Source: Paulownia fortunei
Taxonomy: Eukaryota > Streptophyta > Magnoliopsida > Lamiales > Paulowniaceae
Assembly (NCBI GenBank): GCA_019321725.1
Contig: CM033106.1
Span: 27,950,118-28,014,117, forward strand
Length of the DNA stretch: 64,000 bases
Direction of reading: 5' to 3'
Positions 1 through 11,800 of this stretch are shown here, in pieces. A model generated the notes under the pieces. It ran no database searches, was not told where the DNA came from, and was given only the letters and a program-made list of their open reading frames with translations. Each line of letters begins with the position of its first letter. Within the stretch, counting starts at the first letter, position 1. Both the position numbers and the translations under genes were made by a program.

Positions 1-86
1 AAGCTAAAATTCTACAAGTGCTAGAAATTGAGTTTTGGTAATAATTTTTCTTTCAGATGAATGAAAATATTAAGAGCAAGACCAAC

Positions 87-2148
87 CATCAGGATCAGCA
101 ATTCCAGCCATCTGAAGAGCATCTGAGTTTGCCAGATCAGAATTTGCTGGCGTCACAGCCAGGATCAGGCAACTTTGAAGTTTAATATACGACATTATCA
201 TTGTTCTAATGCGTGCTTCAATATCAGATGGCTGATCACCAACAGGAACTTTCGTTAGGCCTGGCAGATCCACAAGAGTAATGTCAAGAACATTTGGCGA
301 GAAAATCTTTAAGCGTATCTGTTTGTCTGAAACGCCTTTGTTTTCTCCTGCTTCTCTCTCTGTTTCAGCCTAAACAAAATTTCAGAAGATCTAGTATTAA
401 AAGATAGCCAAATCAACAAAATCTTGAAGAATAAAGAAAAAGAAGCAAACGAGAACCATTCATCGCAAACAAAGCAATTAAGGCAACATAAATTTAGATT
501 TTGCCAGGTGTTAGATGTGAAACAGATTAATGGATCTATTTATAGGACACGAAGCCATTATGGCATCATCGCTCTCCCATCTACAGAAAACTCAACAGAG
601 TTTAAAATGCATAGTTTCTGGCATTATCAGACTGTGTACCAAAAATTGCATGACCAAAGTGAAATTTCATAAACAACTGGCTTTTCCAATGAAAGGCCAA
701 TCTTCAGATGCTATGATGAAGTTAAATTTTCAATAGTTAGCAGAAACACAAAAAAAAAAAAAAAAGATGCATTTTAGAGAGTGTTTCCCTTGGAAATCAT
801 ATAGAACCATTTCTATCAACTTATGATCAGAATTAGCATGGTTTGACAGTAAAGCACCACAGGGAACACATCTCCTTGAAAAATAAAAACCTCAATTATT
901 TAGACTACTGTATACCAAGCATGCTTTGCAACATAACCAAATATAAGATGTATATATGAGCTCAGTGCATCAAATTCGTTTTCTAGCCCTATTCTTCTAA
1001 CTTCATAAAGACTCAAAATGTCAAAAAACTATTGTGGCTTCGAGAAACATTAGAAATTATACTTATCACTTGAAAAAGACAGAAATAGAAACCAATACAC
1101 ACATTTATACATATGGGTTGCAAACCGCAGCCAAAGTGACTCCACATTGCCGTAAAGCTCAGCCTATGATTCTCTAATCTCCAACCACCCAACACTCTTT
1201 TTTGGAGAAATCCAAGTTGAGAGACAAATAGATAAAAAACACAATCATCACCTTGTGAAGTTAACAATATATACCTACCTCATCCCCACAAAAAAAGTAA
1301 TAGTAATAGATCAATCTAGCCCCCCGAAGGAGGAGAATCCATTCCAAAACACAACAAACATAGCTCAGGTTCATTACGACTCATGCATCACCGGGGGGGG
1401 GGGGGGGCAGACCCTCAGACGAGCACATGCAGATGTACATATTTCATTTAATCACCAACCAAAACCCTTCAGCCCCTCTCCACCCTTAAAAAAACGCCCC
1501 ACAACCTTAATTGCTCTGGGTTTCTAGTGCCAGAATGAAATCCAGATAATTATTCCGACAATTTCAAAATAAGGCATTACACATAAAGGAAAGCTAATTT
1601 TCACACACACTAATACTTAAACTTCAGGTATTTTCATTAAAAATGGAAGTTCAAGCTACTTTTTAACTGGTTTTTTAAAAACTCACGCCCAAACTAATTC
1701 GTTTCTATCACATTAAACAGCAATAAATTTTCAATTTAAATATATTGCACGAAGAATAAAAATTTAAACAAAAAAAAATAACCTGAATCTCCTTCCGGAT
1801 TTCATTGAAATTAAAGAACTTCTTCCCCGGCAAATGCAAGAACTCCCCCCATTCTTCCTCCGTTCCATCAGCCTTCCTATTGCTTTGCACGAGCTGCAGA
1901 ACTAGTGGACGGCGCGTGCAGATATCATTGCCACGTGGCAGGAAATCACGCCCAACAAGCGCCTCCAACACACTTGATTTACCGCTGCTCTGGCTGCCGA
2001 CGACGGCCACCTGCGGCAACTCGATCGTGGATTGACTTCCTAGCTGCGCGAAAATATCCTGCAGTTTGTTGACCATGGGTATGACCGAGTGTCCCAACGG
2101 CGCGGCCGCCGCACTACTGCTCGACGCCGCCGCTTGCTCTTCCGCCAT
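87..2148 (-). CDS. DRP3: Dynamin-related GTPase, DRP3 type (5' part only)
   Basis: Large GTPase expected to constrict and divide mitochondria and peroxisomes. Two coding exons are visible: 1783-2148 (122 codons) and 87-369, with GT-AG borders between them; the rest lies beyond the left edge. Exon 1 has a low-complexity Ala/Ser N-terminus, then the P-loop GSQSSGKS (residues 51-58) and the dynamin signature [12 protein letters not shown] (70-81). Exon 2 carries the G3 motif DLPG (156-159) and the segment [19 protein letters not shown]. The motif order and the Ala/Ser-rich leader followed by PLGHSVIP fit DRP3A/DRP3B better than the DRP1 or DRP2 groups; I cannot separate A from B. The ATG at 2148 is the first in frame. 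Intron 1 (370-1782) holds a run of 15 G. The gene is divergent from the CHCH gene at 4412. Confidence 0.93.
370..1782 (-). other. Intron 1 of the DRP3 gene
   Basis: This interval between the two visible dynamin exons starts with GT at 1782-1781 and ends with AG at 371-370 on the minus strand. It is AT-rich apart from a 15-G homopolymer at 1393-1407 and a C-rich patch just after it. The open frames here are short and match nothing I recognise. Confidence 0.85.
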
Positions 2149-3676
2149 TGAATTGACTGACTAGAGATAGAAGCAATTTAGGTGATACAATTTGTAAACT
2201 CGAATTCTGTTGTCGTTTGGGATCTGGTATGGAAAGTTGGGAGTGAGAGTTGAATGAAACCCTAGGAAGTGGTTTGTGATTGGGCGGTGGATGGGAGTGG
2301 GGACGTGTGAAATAGTATGGTGAGAGATGGAGAGACTCGCGTGTGGATTCCCGTACCGCCGAGAAAGAGAGAAATTAGCCAGGGTTATGTAAAACGGTGC
2401 AGTTCGGGAATGGGGCGGACAGGTCTGTGGATCATCACCTTCTATTTGATGGATGTTGGGAAATAAGAGGAAACATTCACTTTGAGTTTTAGGTTTTTCA
2501 TAAGTTTATGTGAAAGTTTTGATTCGATTAAATTCTATTTGTTAATTTAATAAATTAAATTTAAATTTATTTTTTAATTTAATAAGATTTAGAGTTTAGT
2601 TTCAACTCAATTTTTTAATGGGGTATGTAGATAGAACTTATATATATCATAGATATGTTTCTGTCTTTATAATTGAATAATATTTTGTTTTATAATTGAA
2701 TAATAATATTGATTTTGAAAGTATATGATATAAAACAAAATAAAATTGTGTGCACAAATGTTCAATCCTTTTCTACTATTATAATTATATTTTTTGAAGT
2801 AAATTTGTCATTTGTGGAGGTTGGGATCGTTTAGATGGTGATTTGGTTCCGTGGGTGGTGTGACAATTGAAGGGCTAAAAAAGGAAACAAGATAAAAGAA
2901 AGAAAAAAGAAAAAAAGAAAATAATCAATGGTACTTTGGATATTATACTTTTAATTACAACATTTTATCTATTGATTTGAAAATTAAAAATTAAAAAATA
3001 GTTCACATCCTTCATTTAAACATTCCAAATATACATATTATACAAATAAAACAATCAATTTTAATCACATATTTCATCAATTTAAGTATTTTTTAAATTT
3101 ATTATCATAATTATATATTTATTTAAAATATAAAAATAATTCTATTGAATTTTTTAATTTTGTTGAAATTTCATTGGAAATCCTACAAAATTAAACTGCA
3201 AGATGAATTTCATTTCGAAAGGTCATAAAATCCAATATTTCAGGCGGAATTTGGACATTTTAATGCATATTAAATATCATGGGTACAATAATTGACAAAA
3301 AAAGGTATGCAATAATTATTGTTATTGAAAGCATATAATTGCATTATTTATTCTTATTCTGTCAGGGAATCGATCTAAAAGATAGTCTGACTAAGGTGAG
3401 AAAATTTTTATAAGATTATATACTCTTATTTATTTAGAACGAACCTCATCAATACTTTCAACTATAAAATTAAGAAATATGTAATTTTTCTTATTTAAAG
3501 GGATATTTTTATAGGAAAACTTGTTATGCTCCGTATAATTCAACCAATGTGTTAAGATATTGAAGTAATTTATATGGGAGCGATTTTTTTTCTTTTTTCA
3601 ATTAACTCCACAATTTTTAATTAGGTTGGAAATATGGATAACACTATCTAAGTTCTTGATTAAGAAATATTTTTAA

Positions 3677-4051
3677 GGTTTTGTTGACTCAAATATTACT
3701 GTTTTATTTGATATAATTTTGGGAAAGTTTTGAGAAAATATTTTGAAAGAACTAATTTTCGATAGTGGGGTTGTAGAATAAAAATGTACTTGGATGTTTT
3801 ATTGGTAAAAAATAATTAGATGTGTTTTGAAAAATATTTTTAATCGTAAATATTTTGTTAATATTGTTGTTATAGTTAGTGAAAAATATTTTTAATTGTC
3901 AATGTTGTTTTATTGTAATTAGTAGATATATAATAGAATATAAAATTATTTAATTAAAGTAATAATTGATATATATTTTGAGAAAATAAAAATATATTTC
4001 CTGAAAATAATATTTATTTATTCGGAAAAAAATGAAACCAAACAAAAAAGC
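3677..4051. mobile_element. AT-rich MITE-like element (copy 1)
   Basis: The internal sequence closely resembles the element at 10964-11358. Both contain several copies of an ATTTTTAATTGT(A/C)AAT-type motif, then a TTATTTAA stretch, then a conserved AATATATTTCC block near the right end. The right end carries AACCAAACAAAAAAGC, the inverted counterpart of a GGTTTTGTTTGG-type left end, but the left terminus is poorly preserved. It is probably a decayed non-autonomous DNA transposon; no transposase is seen. Confidence 0.5.
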
Positions 4052-4302
4052 ACATGTTGAATTTGTTTTCAAACAAGGGCACTTTTGTCCAATAAGAAAT
4101 AATTTTGACCTGGCGAAGTCAATAGCCTCCTCTCCAAGAAATATCTAGAAGATGATAGAGAATAGTACTCCGTCAAACACCGCAACCCCAACAAAAGCCT
4201 CTGTGCCTCACAGGTGATTGGTCCCAAGGTTGAACCAGCCATTAATAATTTGACACGTAATGAACACACCCGAACTCGCTACAGCTGATCATCCAAGTAC
4301 AC

Positions 4303-4317
4303 GAATATATATATATA
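4303..4317 (+). promoter_or_regulatory. TATA-like element of the CHCH gene
   Basis: An alternating AT run (AATATATATATATA) lies about 95-110 bases before the ATG at 4412, a plausible TATA position for a 5' UTR of roughly 65-80 bases. It could also be a chance AT microsatellite. Confidence 0.45.
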
Positions 4318-4411
4318 CAGATCCAGGGTTTTGTTGGAGCCACATACCAGCGTTTCAATTGTTTCTCTCTCCTAGGTTTTCATTTTCACCCTCTTGGACA
4401 AAACAGAAGCC

Positions 4412-6166
4412 ATGCCTCGCCGTAGCTCCGGTGGTGAGTTTTCTCGTTTCCTTGATCCATTTTTACGTTATTAATTGATAATTTATCCGATCTATATCAC
4501 TCACTAGGGTTTTGTTGGATTTCATTTTCTGTTAATTTTGTCGGTTAAAATACCCAATAAAGGTTTGATTTTTGTAGTATTGGACGTAGTACCGCTATTT
4601 TCTTTGTTGGAGCTGTCATTTTACTGTCTAGGGTTTCCGATGTTTGCTCAATTGTGATATTACTGGGTCTAGGGTTTTTGAAATGTGAGATGTTTTTGTG
4701 GTTTTTGTTTCTGTTAATTATTTTTGGGCTTTTTGCATTCAGGTGGAATTGTTTTGAATGTACCACTAAATTGTTTGTCTGCTTGAGTCGAAGGCTTAGC
4801 TAGGTCCTGATTAATTGAAGAGAATTATGAGCTTAATCGGATACAATTGCTTTATATTTTCATGTTCTTGTATTCTAGTCTCATCATCTCCATTTTTGGT
4901 CAATGCATCAACGATTGGAGATTTCTTTGTTGTTTCTGATTGTTAGTTTGTTCCAATAACAGTTATGTTCCAATCAGGCTGTTAATAACTTTAGATCTGA
5001 CCCTTTCAAGGTGGAATGTTATTGTTAATCTGTCCTTATACAATAGTCACTCTGATTTTCTGGGATATTATGCTCATTTGCCTATACTCGTCTCATTAGG
5101 TTTAGATCCTGTTAGTTTATAAAGGGAAAGAATACAATATATACTGCAAATGTAGTTCTGGAGTATTTTTGCACTTATATAGTTTTATTGATGGCGTTAG
5201 GCATGTTCCTGCAAGATTTCTCATTATGCATTGAGAATGGTTGCTATAGAATCCTTACTGGCTGCTTCTAAGAATCAGTGTCTCATTACTTGCTGAATTG
5301 AATTAACAGGAAGATCTGCCCGCCCAGCTCCCCGTCCTGCTCCAGAACGCAGCCCACCACCGCAACCAGGTGCCTGTGTTTTGCATAGTTAGAAATTTTT
5401 ATTTATATTTGAGTTTGTAGCTTTTCATATTTGAAAACCTCTGTTTCTTTCCCATTCTCTTTAGGCCTAATTATTATTGAGCATGGTATGCTGTTGTAGT
5501 TCAATCTCAAGCTTACAAGCTTACAAGTGTTGCTTCCTAGCTCATGTTTTAGCCTATCGTTTATGCAGTGAATCATGCTCCTCCTCCAGCTCCTGTTCAA
5601 AGCAGCTCTGGTGGATCCATGCTTGGAAACATTGGTTCAACCATAGCCCAAGGTATGCTGACATTAAATTATTCATTTGATATATGATATGCATGCTCTA
5701 TATAGTATGGAGTGAAAGAGATTTGAACGCATCTTTTTTGTTTCTGGTTTATCTTATTTTTTTTCATTGTCTTTTATTTCTGTAGGAATGGCATTTGGTA
5801 CTGGAAGTGCTGTTGCACACAGGGCTGTGGATGCTGTTTTGGGTCCTCGGACAATTCAACATGAAACAGTTGCCTCTGAAGCTGCAGCAGCTCCTGCATC
5901 CACTGCAACCAGCGGGGGTGGATCCGATGCTTGCAGCGTGCACTCTAAGGCTTTCCAGGATGTAAGTGCAACTCACTCTCTTTCACACCGTGCATTGGAT
6001 ATCACTTGCTTTTGAATATCAATAGAAATTATTGTATTGATGAGTGCAATGCATGATTTTTCTACAGTGCCTGAATAGCTTTGGAAATGACATAAGCAAG
6101 TGTCAGTTCTATATGGATATGTTGGCTGATTGCCGGAGAAACTCAGGTTCTATGATGAGTTCCTAA
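4412..6166 (+). CDS. Twin CX9C (CHCH-domain) mitochondrial protein
   Basis: Small protein of the CHCHD2/CHCHD10 and plant At12Cys type, expected in the mitochondrial intermembrane space after oxidative folding through the Mia40 pathway. Five exons (4412-4433, 5310-5369, 5569-5652, 5786-5961, 6068-6166) close exactly to 147 codons (146 residues). The product starts MPRRSSGG, continues with an Arg/Pro-rich stretch (PAPRPAPERSPPPQP), then a Gly/Ala-rich hydrophobic middle (STIAQGMAFGTGSAVAHRAV), and ends in a coiled-coil-helix pair with C105-x9-C115 and C126-x9-C136. All four cysteines are present, so the fold looks intact. The phase of every intron is consistent. The tiny 22-base first coding exon is easily missed by gene callers. 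Confidence 0.93.
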
Positions 6167-6286
6167 GTGTGGTGTCCTGCTTCACTACATCCGATTCACC
6201 ATTTGTGTTTGAATTTATTGTTATGGAGATACTATTAAGGATTCCCATCAATGGATGTTACTATTGAATGTGGTGTGACCTCTCGA

Positions 6287-6292
6287 AATAAA
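6287..6292 (+). terminator. Possible poly(A) signal of the CHCH gene
   Basis: An AATAAA hexamer stands 121 bases after the CHCH stop codon. Plant near-upstream elements are degenerate, so this is suggestive only. Confidence 0.4.
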
Positions 6293-8100
6293 TAATGCTT
6301 TTTTAAGAAGCAAAACGTAGTGTTACACTATCTGCTGAAAATGGATGTGCATGTGCAGTTTGCTGTTTGATTTTATTGGCTTTATATGCACTTATCTTGG
6401 AATTTTGCCAACCCCCGCCCCCCCCGGCCCCGTTTTTCTAGGGATATCCGAGTGTGGATACTTCCTAGCAAATTTCAATACCTTCTGGGAACTGGATAAA
6501 TGGCTAATATGATTTTCTTGTGGTTGAAAAACTTGTAAAAGCAAATAGTAGGAAGGTAATCTTAATGAAATCCGCAATTCTAAGCCTATAAAATGAATGA
6601 GGATTGCAATTCTAAGCCTATAAAATCTTAATGTTGCATTGGAACATATTACTGTATAATTTGTACATTGATAGAGGACCAAATGTTGGCATCATTGAGA
6701 TTAGCCGTAAGTCGAGCATAAGTGATCAGATGTAATGAGAGGGTATAAAATTACCCTGAACTAAGACTAGGATTGCCTTCTTGGTTTTGAAATGGGCCTT
6801 GTACAACTAGAATTACCTGTACAGGGTGTTCTTTTGCATTAGCATAACAGACCATTGCTGGTATTCAAGACTATACTATTTTTGGAAGAGGACAGAAACT
6901 CTTAAGATGTTCTGTAATTTCCCATTTTGGATCGAGACTTTGGTAATGTTAGGATTTGTAAGATGCGAGTGGCTTAAGGTAGAGTTTACTGTGCTTCATA
7001 GCCCTTTAGAATTGCCTTATCTATTTTTATGGTATTGGTGAAGGATTAAGCTGGTGGTTCTGAGGGTTTTTTGGTAGCCAGTAGGAATGATAAAAAGACT
7101 AAAAAGATTAATTGTGTATTGTGTATTTAAATTCTCATATCTTGGAGTTGATTACGTTGGACTAGTTTCTATCATGTTAGACTAACTTGTTTCTACCGTG
7201 TCAATAGTACTGATATTGCTTGTGTTCATGATTTTGAACTAAGACAGACTCAAACAAAACGAGGAAGAACTTCAATATCTACCTAAATCCTTGATCTTGG
7301 AAGTGAGTCATGTTACGAGAATGAAACAGTGCCTCTTTTAGGACTTTTACCCGTTGTCTATTTTGGTTGTTATACGAGTAATTTAAAGTGCTTAGTAGCA
7401 TCTTAACGAAAGACCGACCGATCGATTTAGTAATATTGCTGTTAGTACTATCTATAGGCACAACGAGCTTCCCTCAGGAATCGGCGGGGCAGATCTTCAC
7501 TATTTTTCCATTATTTTGTGCTAATATTTTTCTATCTTAAAATGAAAACAGGTTTTTTTGACATATTTTTAGGAATTGTTTTCTGAAAACATTTTCAAGA
7601 AAGTAAATTCTTTTTTCAAACCAAATACCCTAATTTTCAAAGCATACACTTTAAGTTTTCAATTTGTAATATATTTATCCAAACACAATTTACATTCACA
7701 CATTCTCCACGGCCTAATCAGTAAGGAAAGCCCTAAGTAGAATATTTTTCTCGATTAAAAAATGTTTGTATATTTTCTTTTATTATTTTAATTTCTTTTT
7801 TCTTGTCTCACCAAAATTTAAAAACTCAAAACACAGCTCTAGAGAATTCTCTCAGGAAATATTTTCCTAAATCAATGATAAAAATGACTCCAAATAGAGC
7901 CCTTGTTTCTCATCTCTTATTTCTGTATCTTGCCCATCTCTTCCTCCGATTGTATATTGTGGCGGTGCTTCTGGGCTTCTTCTCTCCGCCAACAATATCA
8001 GCCTCTTGGTCACCACCCATTCTGCGATTATGAAATGGTGGCGCCTTCTCCTGCCTTATTTCATACAACCTCTTGCAACGACTAGTCTTTCCTTCGTTTT

Positions 8101-8194
8101 TATATGTGATTTACCTATGATATCGAACTTTGAAGTCAACTACGTTTTATATGCGATTTACCCATGATATCGAACTTTGAAGTCAATTATTGGT
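8101..8194. repeat. 47-bp tandem duplication
   Basis: Two adjacent copies of a 47-base unit (8101-8147 and 8148-8194) differ at only a few positions. Each contains GATATCGAACTTTGAAGTCAA. There is no coding potential. Confidence 0.8.
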
Positions 8195-8832
8195 GAAGGA
8201 ACAGAATTTTATTATATTCATCTATTTGTTTGTGAGAAACCATCTAGTGTGGGTTTGGTTTGACCTGGCTTCGATTTGTATGATCCTCCTACATGTCATT
8301 TCTTTCTTCCCACCATCTCCATCGGTGAATTTTCATATTGAAAGCAAATATTTTATATACATATTCGGACTATGGCAGCAAAACATTGAATTCAATTATA
8401 TAACAATACGCGTGAAGGTCGCAGACGTGTGCGCCTTCTGTTCTTCATAGAATACTAAAATTAAGATAATGTAAGACACCTAAGAGTCAGAATGTGAGAA
8501 TTGTCCTAATATTTTTAAGTGTCCCTTGAGTTCTCTGGCGGTTTCTGGCATCACATACCTGGCCAACCACCATAAGCCATGTAAAAGTCCAAACAAATGA
8601 GATGAAAGGGCCAACACCTTGAAAATGAAACTAAATAAGCGAATTGACAACGTCCAACTTGAATATTTGATAAAGACGACTCCATTCCATGACACCAAAT
8701 GGTGTTTTTTAAAATGTATTTAAGCCACGGTACAGTTCTCCAAAAAGACGTCATAAGGTTAATTTACTTGCCAAGCTGCCCAAGATTCCATATCTACATC
8801 TTCTAAATTCCCCAAGTTATAGAAGTTTTCCA

Positions 8833-11800
8833 TCACAATCTTCCTTTTAGAAAGCTGGTGCACAGTTTCTTCCATACCTCCTTGTCCGGTTCGCTGGCCT
8901 CCAACTTAGCCTTGGCCTCTTCAGCAAGAGACTCCTGTAGGAGTAGGAGTACATATAAACATGATTAAGAACCAACGAGAATTTTGTAACATCAAGAGCA
9001 TAGATCATTTATTCATATTGGAATATTAGGACTGAGAAATTCTTACCTCAATGAGATCACGGTTGAATAGACGGTCAATGAGGTGCAACAAGATGTCCTT
9101 TGTGTACTCAGGATGACCCTGGATACCCATAATATGATCACCATATCTAAACATCTCAACTCCGGTTTTGTTTGACCATGCCAAAACCTCTGCTTTCGGC
9201 GGAAGCTCCAGTACCTAAGTCATTGAAGTAAGATATATCACACTCAGTACAATCATGCATTGCAAGCTAGTGTCATTAGTGAGGGATCGTTATATGTTTC
9301 AGAAGGGGTTAAAAGTTAAATAGTAGAGTTTAGCCAGATCAGACCTCGTCCCTGTGGCACTCAATGACAGAAAGGGAAGCAGGCATTTTCAGAGAAGTGA
9401 AAATCTGTGATGGATATAAATTAACTTTTGTGATTCCAATGTCCCATCCTGCAGTGGCTCGGTCAATCTTTCCTCCCACAGCTCTTCCCAGTATCTAATT
9501 AACATCAAAAACTCTTTTCACATACAATATCGGATACAATGTCTGTTCATTAAGTGATTCTTCTCGTCCACATGTTTCCATTGATAAAATATTACTTAAA
9601 AAAATTCTACTTTTACTTGGACAAAACCATAATTATGTTGACTTTGCATAGTAGGGAGCACAAAGCTGACTTATGTGCTGACTAACAACAAAGAAATAGA
9701 TACATCGTGTTGATAAGGCACAAATTTCTTGGAAACCATGGAAACGGTGATAGAATGAATTTGATTTGCGTGTATGATGGAATTGGACATCCTTATCAGC
9801 CCACCATGAAAACCATAATTGAGATTTCCATTATATAACAAAAGCCCCATCCAGACATCATTTCCTACCTTTTTTGTGAAGTAACGTTGGGTGCGGAGCA
9901 AATGACTTACATCACCGACAATTACGTATATTACATATCATTTGCGTAATGGTAACCAATTCATGTCCTGTGCAGTCGATGACAACTGCAGGATGAGGAT
10001 CACATGTTCATAAGCAACCTGTCTTTATTTTTTTATTACTGTTACGGGGATAAACAATTAGGAGCATTATTTCTGCGTCAAATAAAAAAAAAAGAAGTGG
10101 CAGGCCAATTGGACACTTACTGATTCCTTACTCATAATGCTATTCAATAGAAATTTCAAACCATGTTTGGCTATTTGAAAAGCTGGTGAATAGATAGCAA
10201 AAGCGAATACATTTGGATTCTAAAGTTGTATTAAGATTACAAAATAGAATGGAATCTATTTCTATTATAAAAGACACAAAAGGTACTGACGTAAAATTGC
10301 ATAGGGAGTAATTAATTCTGCAATAAACCAATATTATGCTATTTATATTCATAATTATTCCTGGTTTAAGTTCAAGTCTACCTACTTGTATAGCATGATA
10401 TTATCAAATGCTTAAAACCTAATCAACAATGCTTTATATTAGTATAAAGCTTTAAAACCTAATTATTTTTATTTTATAACAAATAAATCGTTATGAGTAT
10501 CATTTTTTTCTTGATTGCTCTCTTATATGAGTGGATATAAGGATAGTTCTCTTGGGAAAGCATAATTTCTGAATAATATTACTTAAGATAACACCACTAT
10601 TAAAGCCATTTGTCCCATCAAGATAAAACCTTTACCATGTTCCAACACAAGTTAGTGGTATAGGTATCTACCCAATATGGGAAACATAAAATAGTGATGG
10701 ATCTGACGTGGAATGTAATGGTCATAGCTACTGGACAAATTGTCTTGATCCACACAACTTTTATTCCTCAGAAAATGTTGTTCACTGTTTGAAGCAATCA
10801 ATTCTACTCAGTGTTCACTTACTAAATGCTACCAAAATGGCTGTTTGGTCCATTTGTTTTGATTGTCCATGGAATCTTTTTATCATCCAGACTTATATTT
10901 TATGCTACTAGATTCCGAAAATTGCATCGTCGAAGTGATGAATAAAATGTGAGGAAAAATAATGGTTTTGTTTGGTGCTATTTTTGGTGATTTAGAAAAA
11001 ATATTTTGAATTTATTTTAGTTAGTGGAATTAAGGAACGTGTAAAGAATAAAAACATAATTGAATATTTTTTTAAGAAAAAATGATATGATAGATTATGA
11101 GAGATTTTTTAATTGTAAATATATTATTAATGTTGTTTGTTTTGGAGATATATATTTTTAATTGTAAATATTTTATTAATATTATTTTGTTATAATTCGT
11201 AATGGTACAGTAGAATTATAATTATTTAAGTAAAATAATAATTAATAAATATTTTCAGAAAAAAAATATATTTCCACAAAACCAGCTCCACCAAAAGGTG
11301 GACACGTTTCCACTTGGTAGAAGAAAAATGTTTGTGAAAAACAACACCAAACAAAGCCAATGTTTCTTGTGAATAAATTGTCTGAAAACAAGGATGACTC
11401 GGAATTGGAATTATTAATAGATAAGATGCCTAGTATGAATATGAGTTTCAATCAAGCATAGAGATTTGTTGTACTAAAAAATGCAGTGAAGCAAAATCAA
11501 AATGGATACATATTGTTGGTGGGTTTAAGATATTAGCACTAAATATTTGGAAGTGAAAAAATCTTCTAGTCAAAGTCAATTCATGGCATTTTGTGTATGT
11601 GGTCCACACGTCCATATAACAACAATAAATTGTACTATCTTCATCAAAATTAGATAGAAACTTGAAATGACACAATGCATAGCAACTCTATCTAGATCGA
11701 AAAAATCAAAGATAAAGATCCACTAGAAATTCGGTGTAGCACTAAATCGGGATGAATATAATGAATCGGAGCCAACAAATGAAAGTGGATCTGTAGAAAA

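Larger units (their letters stand above)
2149..4411. other. Intergenic region between divergent DRP3 and CHCH genes
   Basis: About 2.26 kb separates the two start codons. The part next to DRP3 (2149-2450) is relatively GC-rich and should hold its 5' UTR and promoter. The middle is very AT-rich, with a MITE-like element near 3677-4051. A TATA-like run lies just upstream of the CHCH gene. I see no coding sequence. Confidence 0.7.
6167..8832. other. Intergenic region between convergent CHCH and GGP genes
   Basis: After the CHCH 3' UTR there is no recognisable gene. Two short direct duplications are visible: a 21-base unit repeated at 6574 and 6606, and a 47-base tandem pair at 8101-8194. The 3' UTR of the gamma-glutamyl peptidase gene should occupy the last few hundred bases. 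Confidence 0.6.

Noticed and set aside
1255..1527. 90-codon open frame running through the 15-G tract
   Set aside because: Within DRP3 intron 1 and dependent on the homopolymer length; poly-Gly is an artefact.
8101..8194. Tandem units considered as a CRISPR-like array
   Set aside because: Only two adjacent copies with no spacers, in a plant genome; ordinary tandem duplication.
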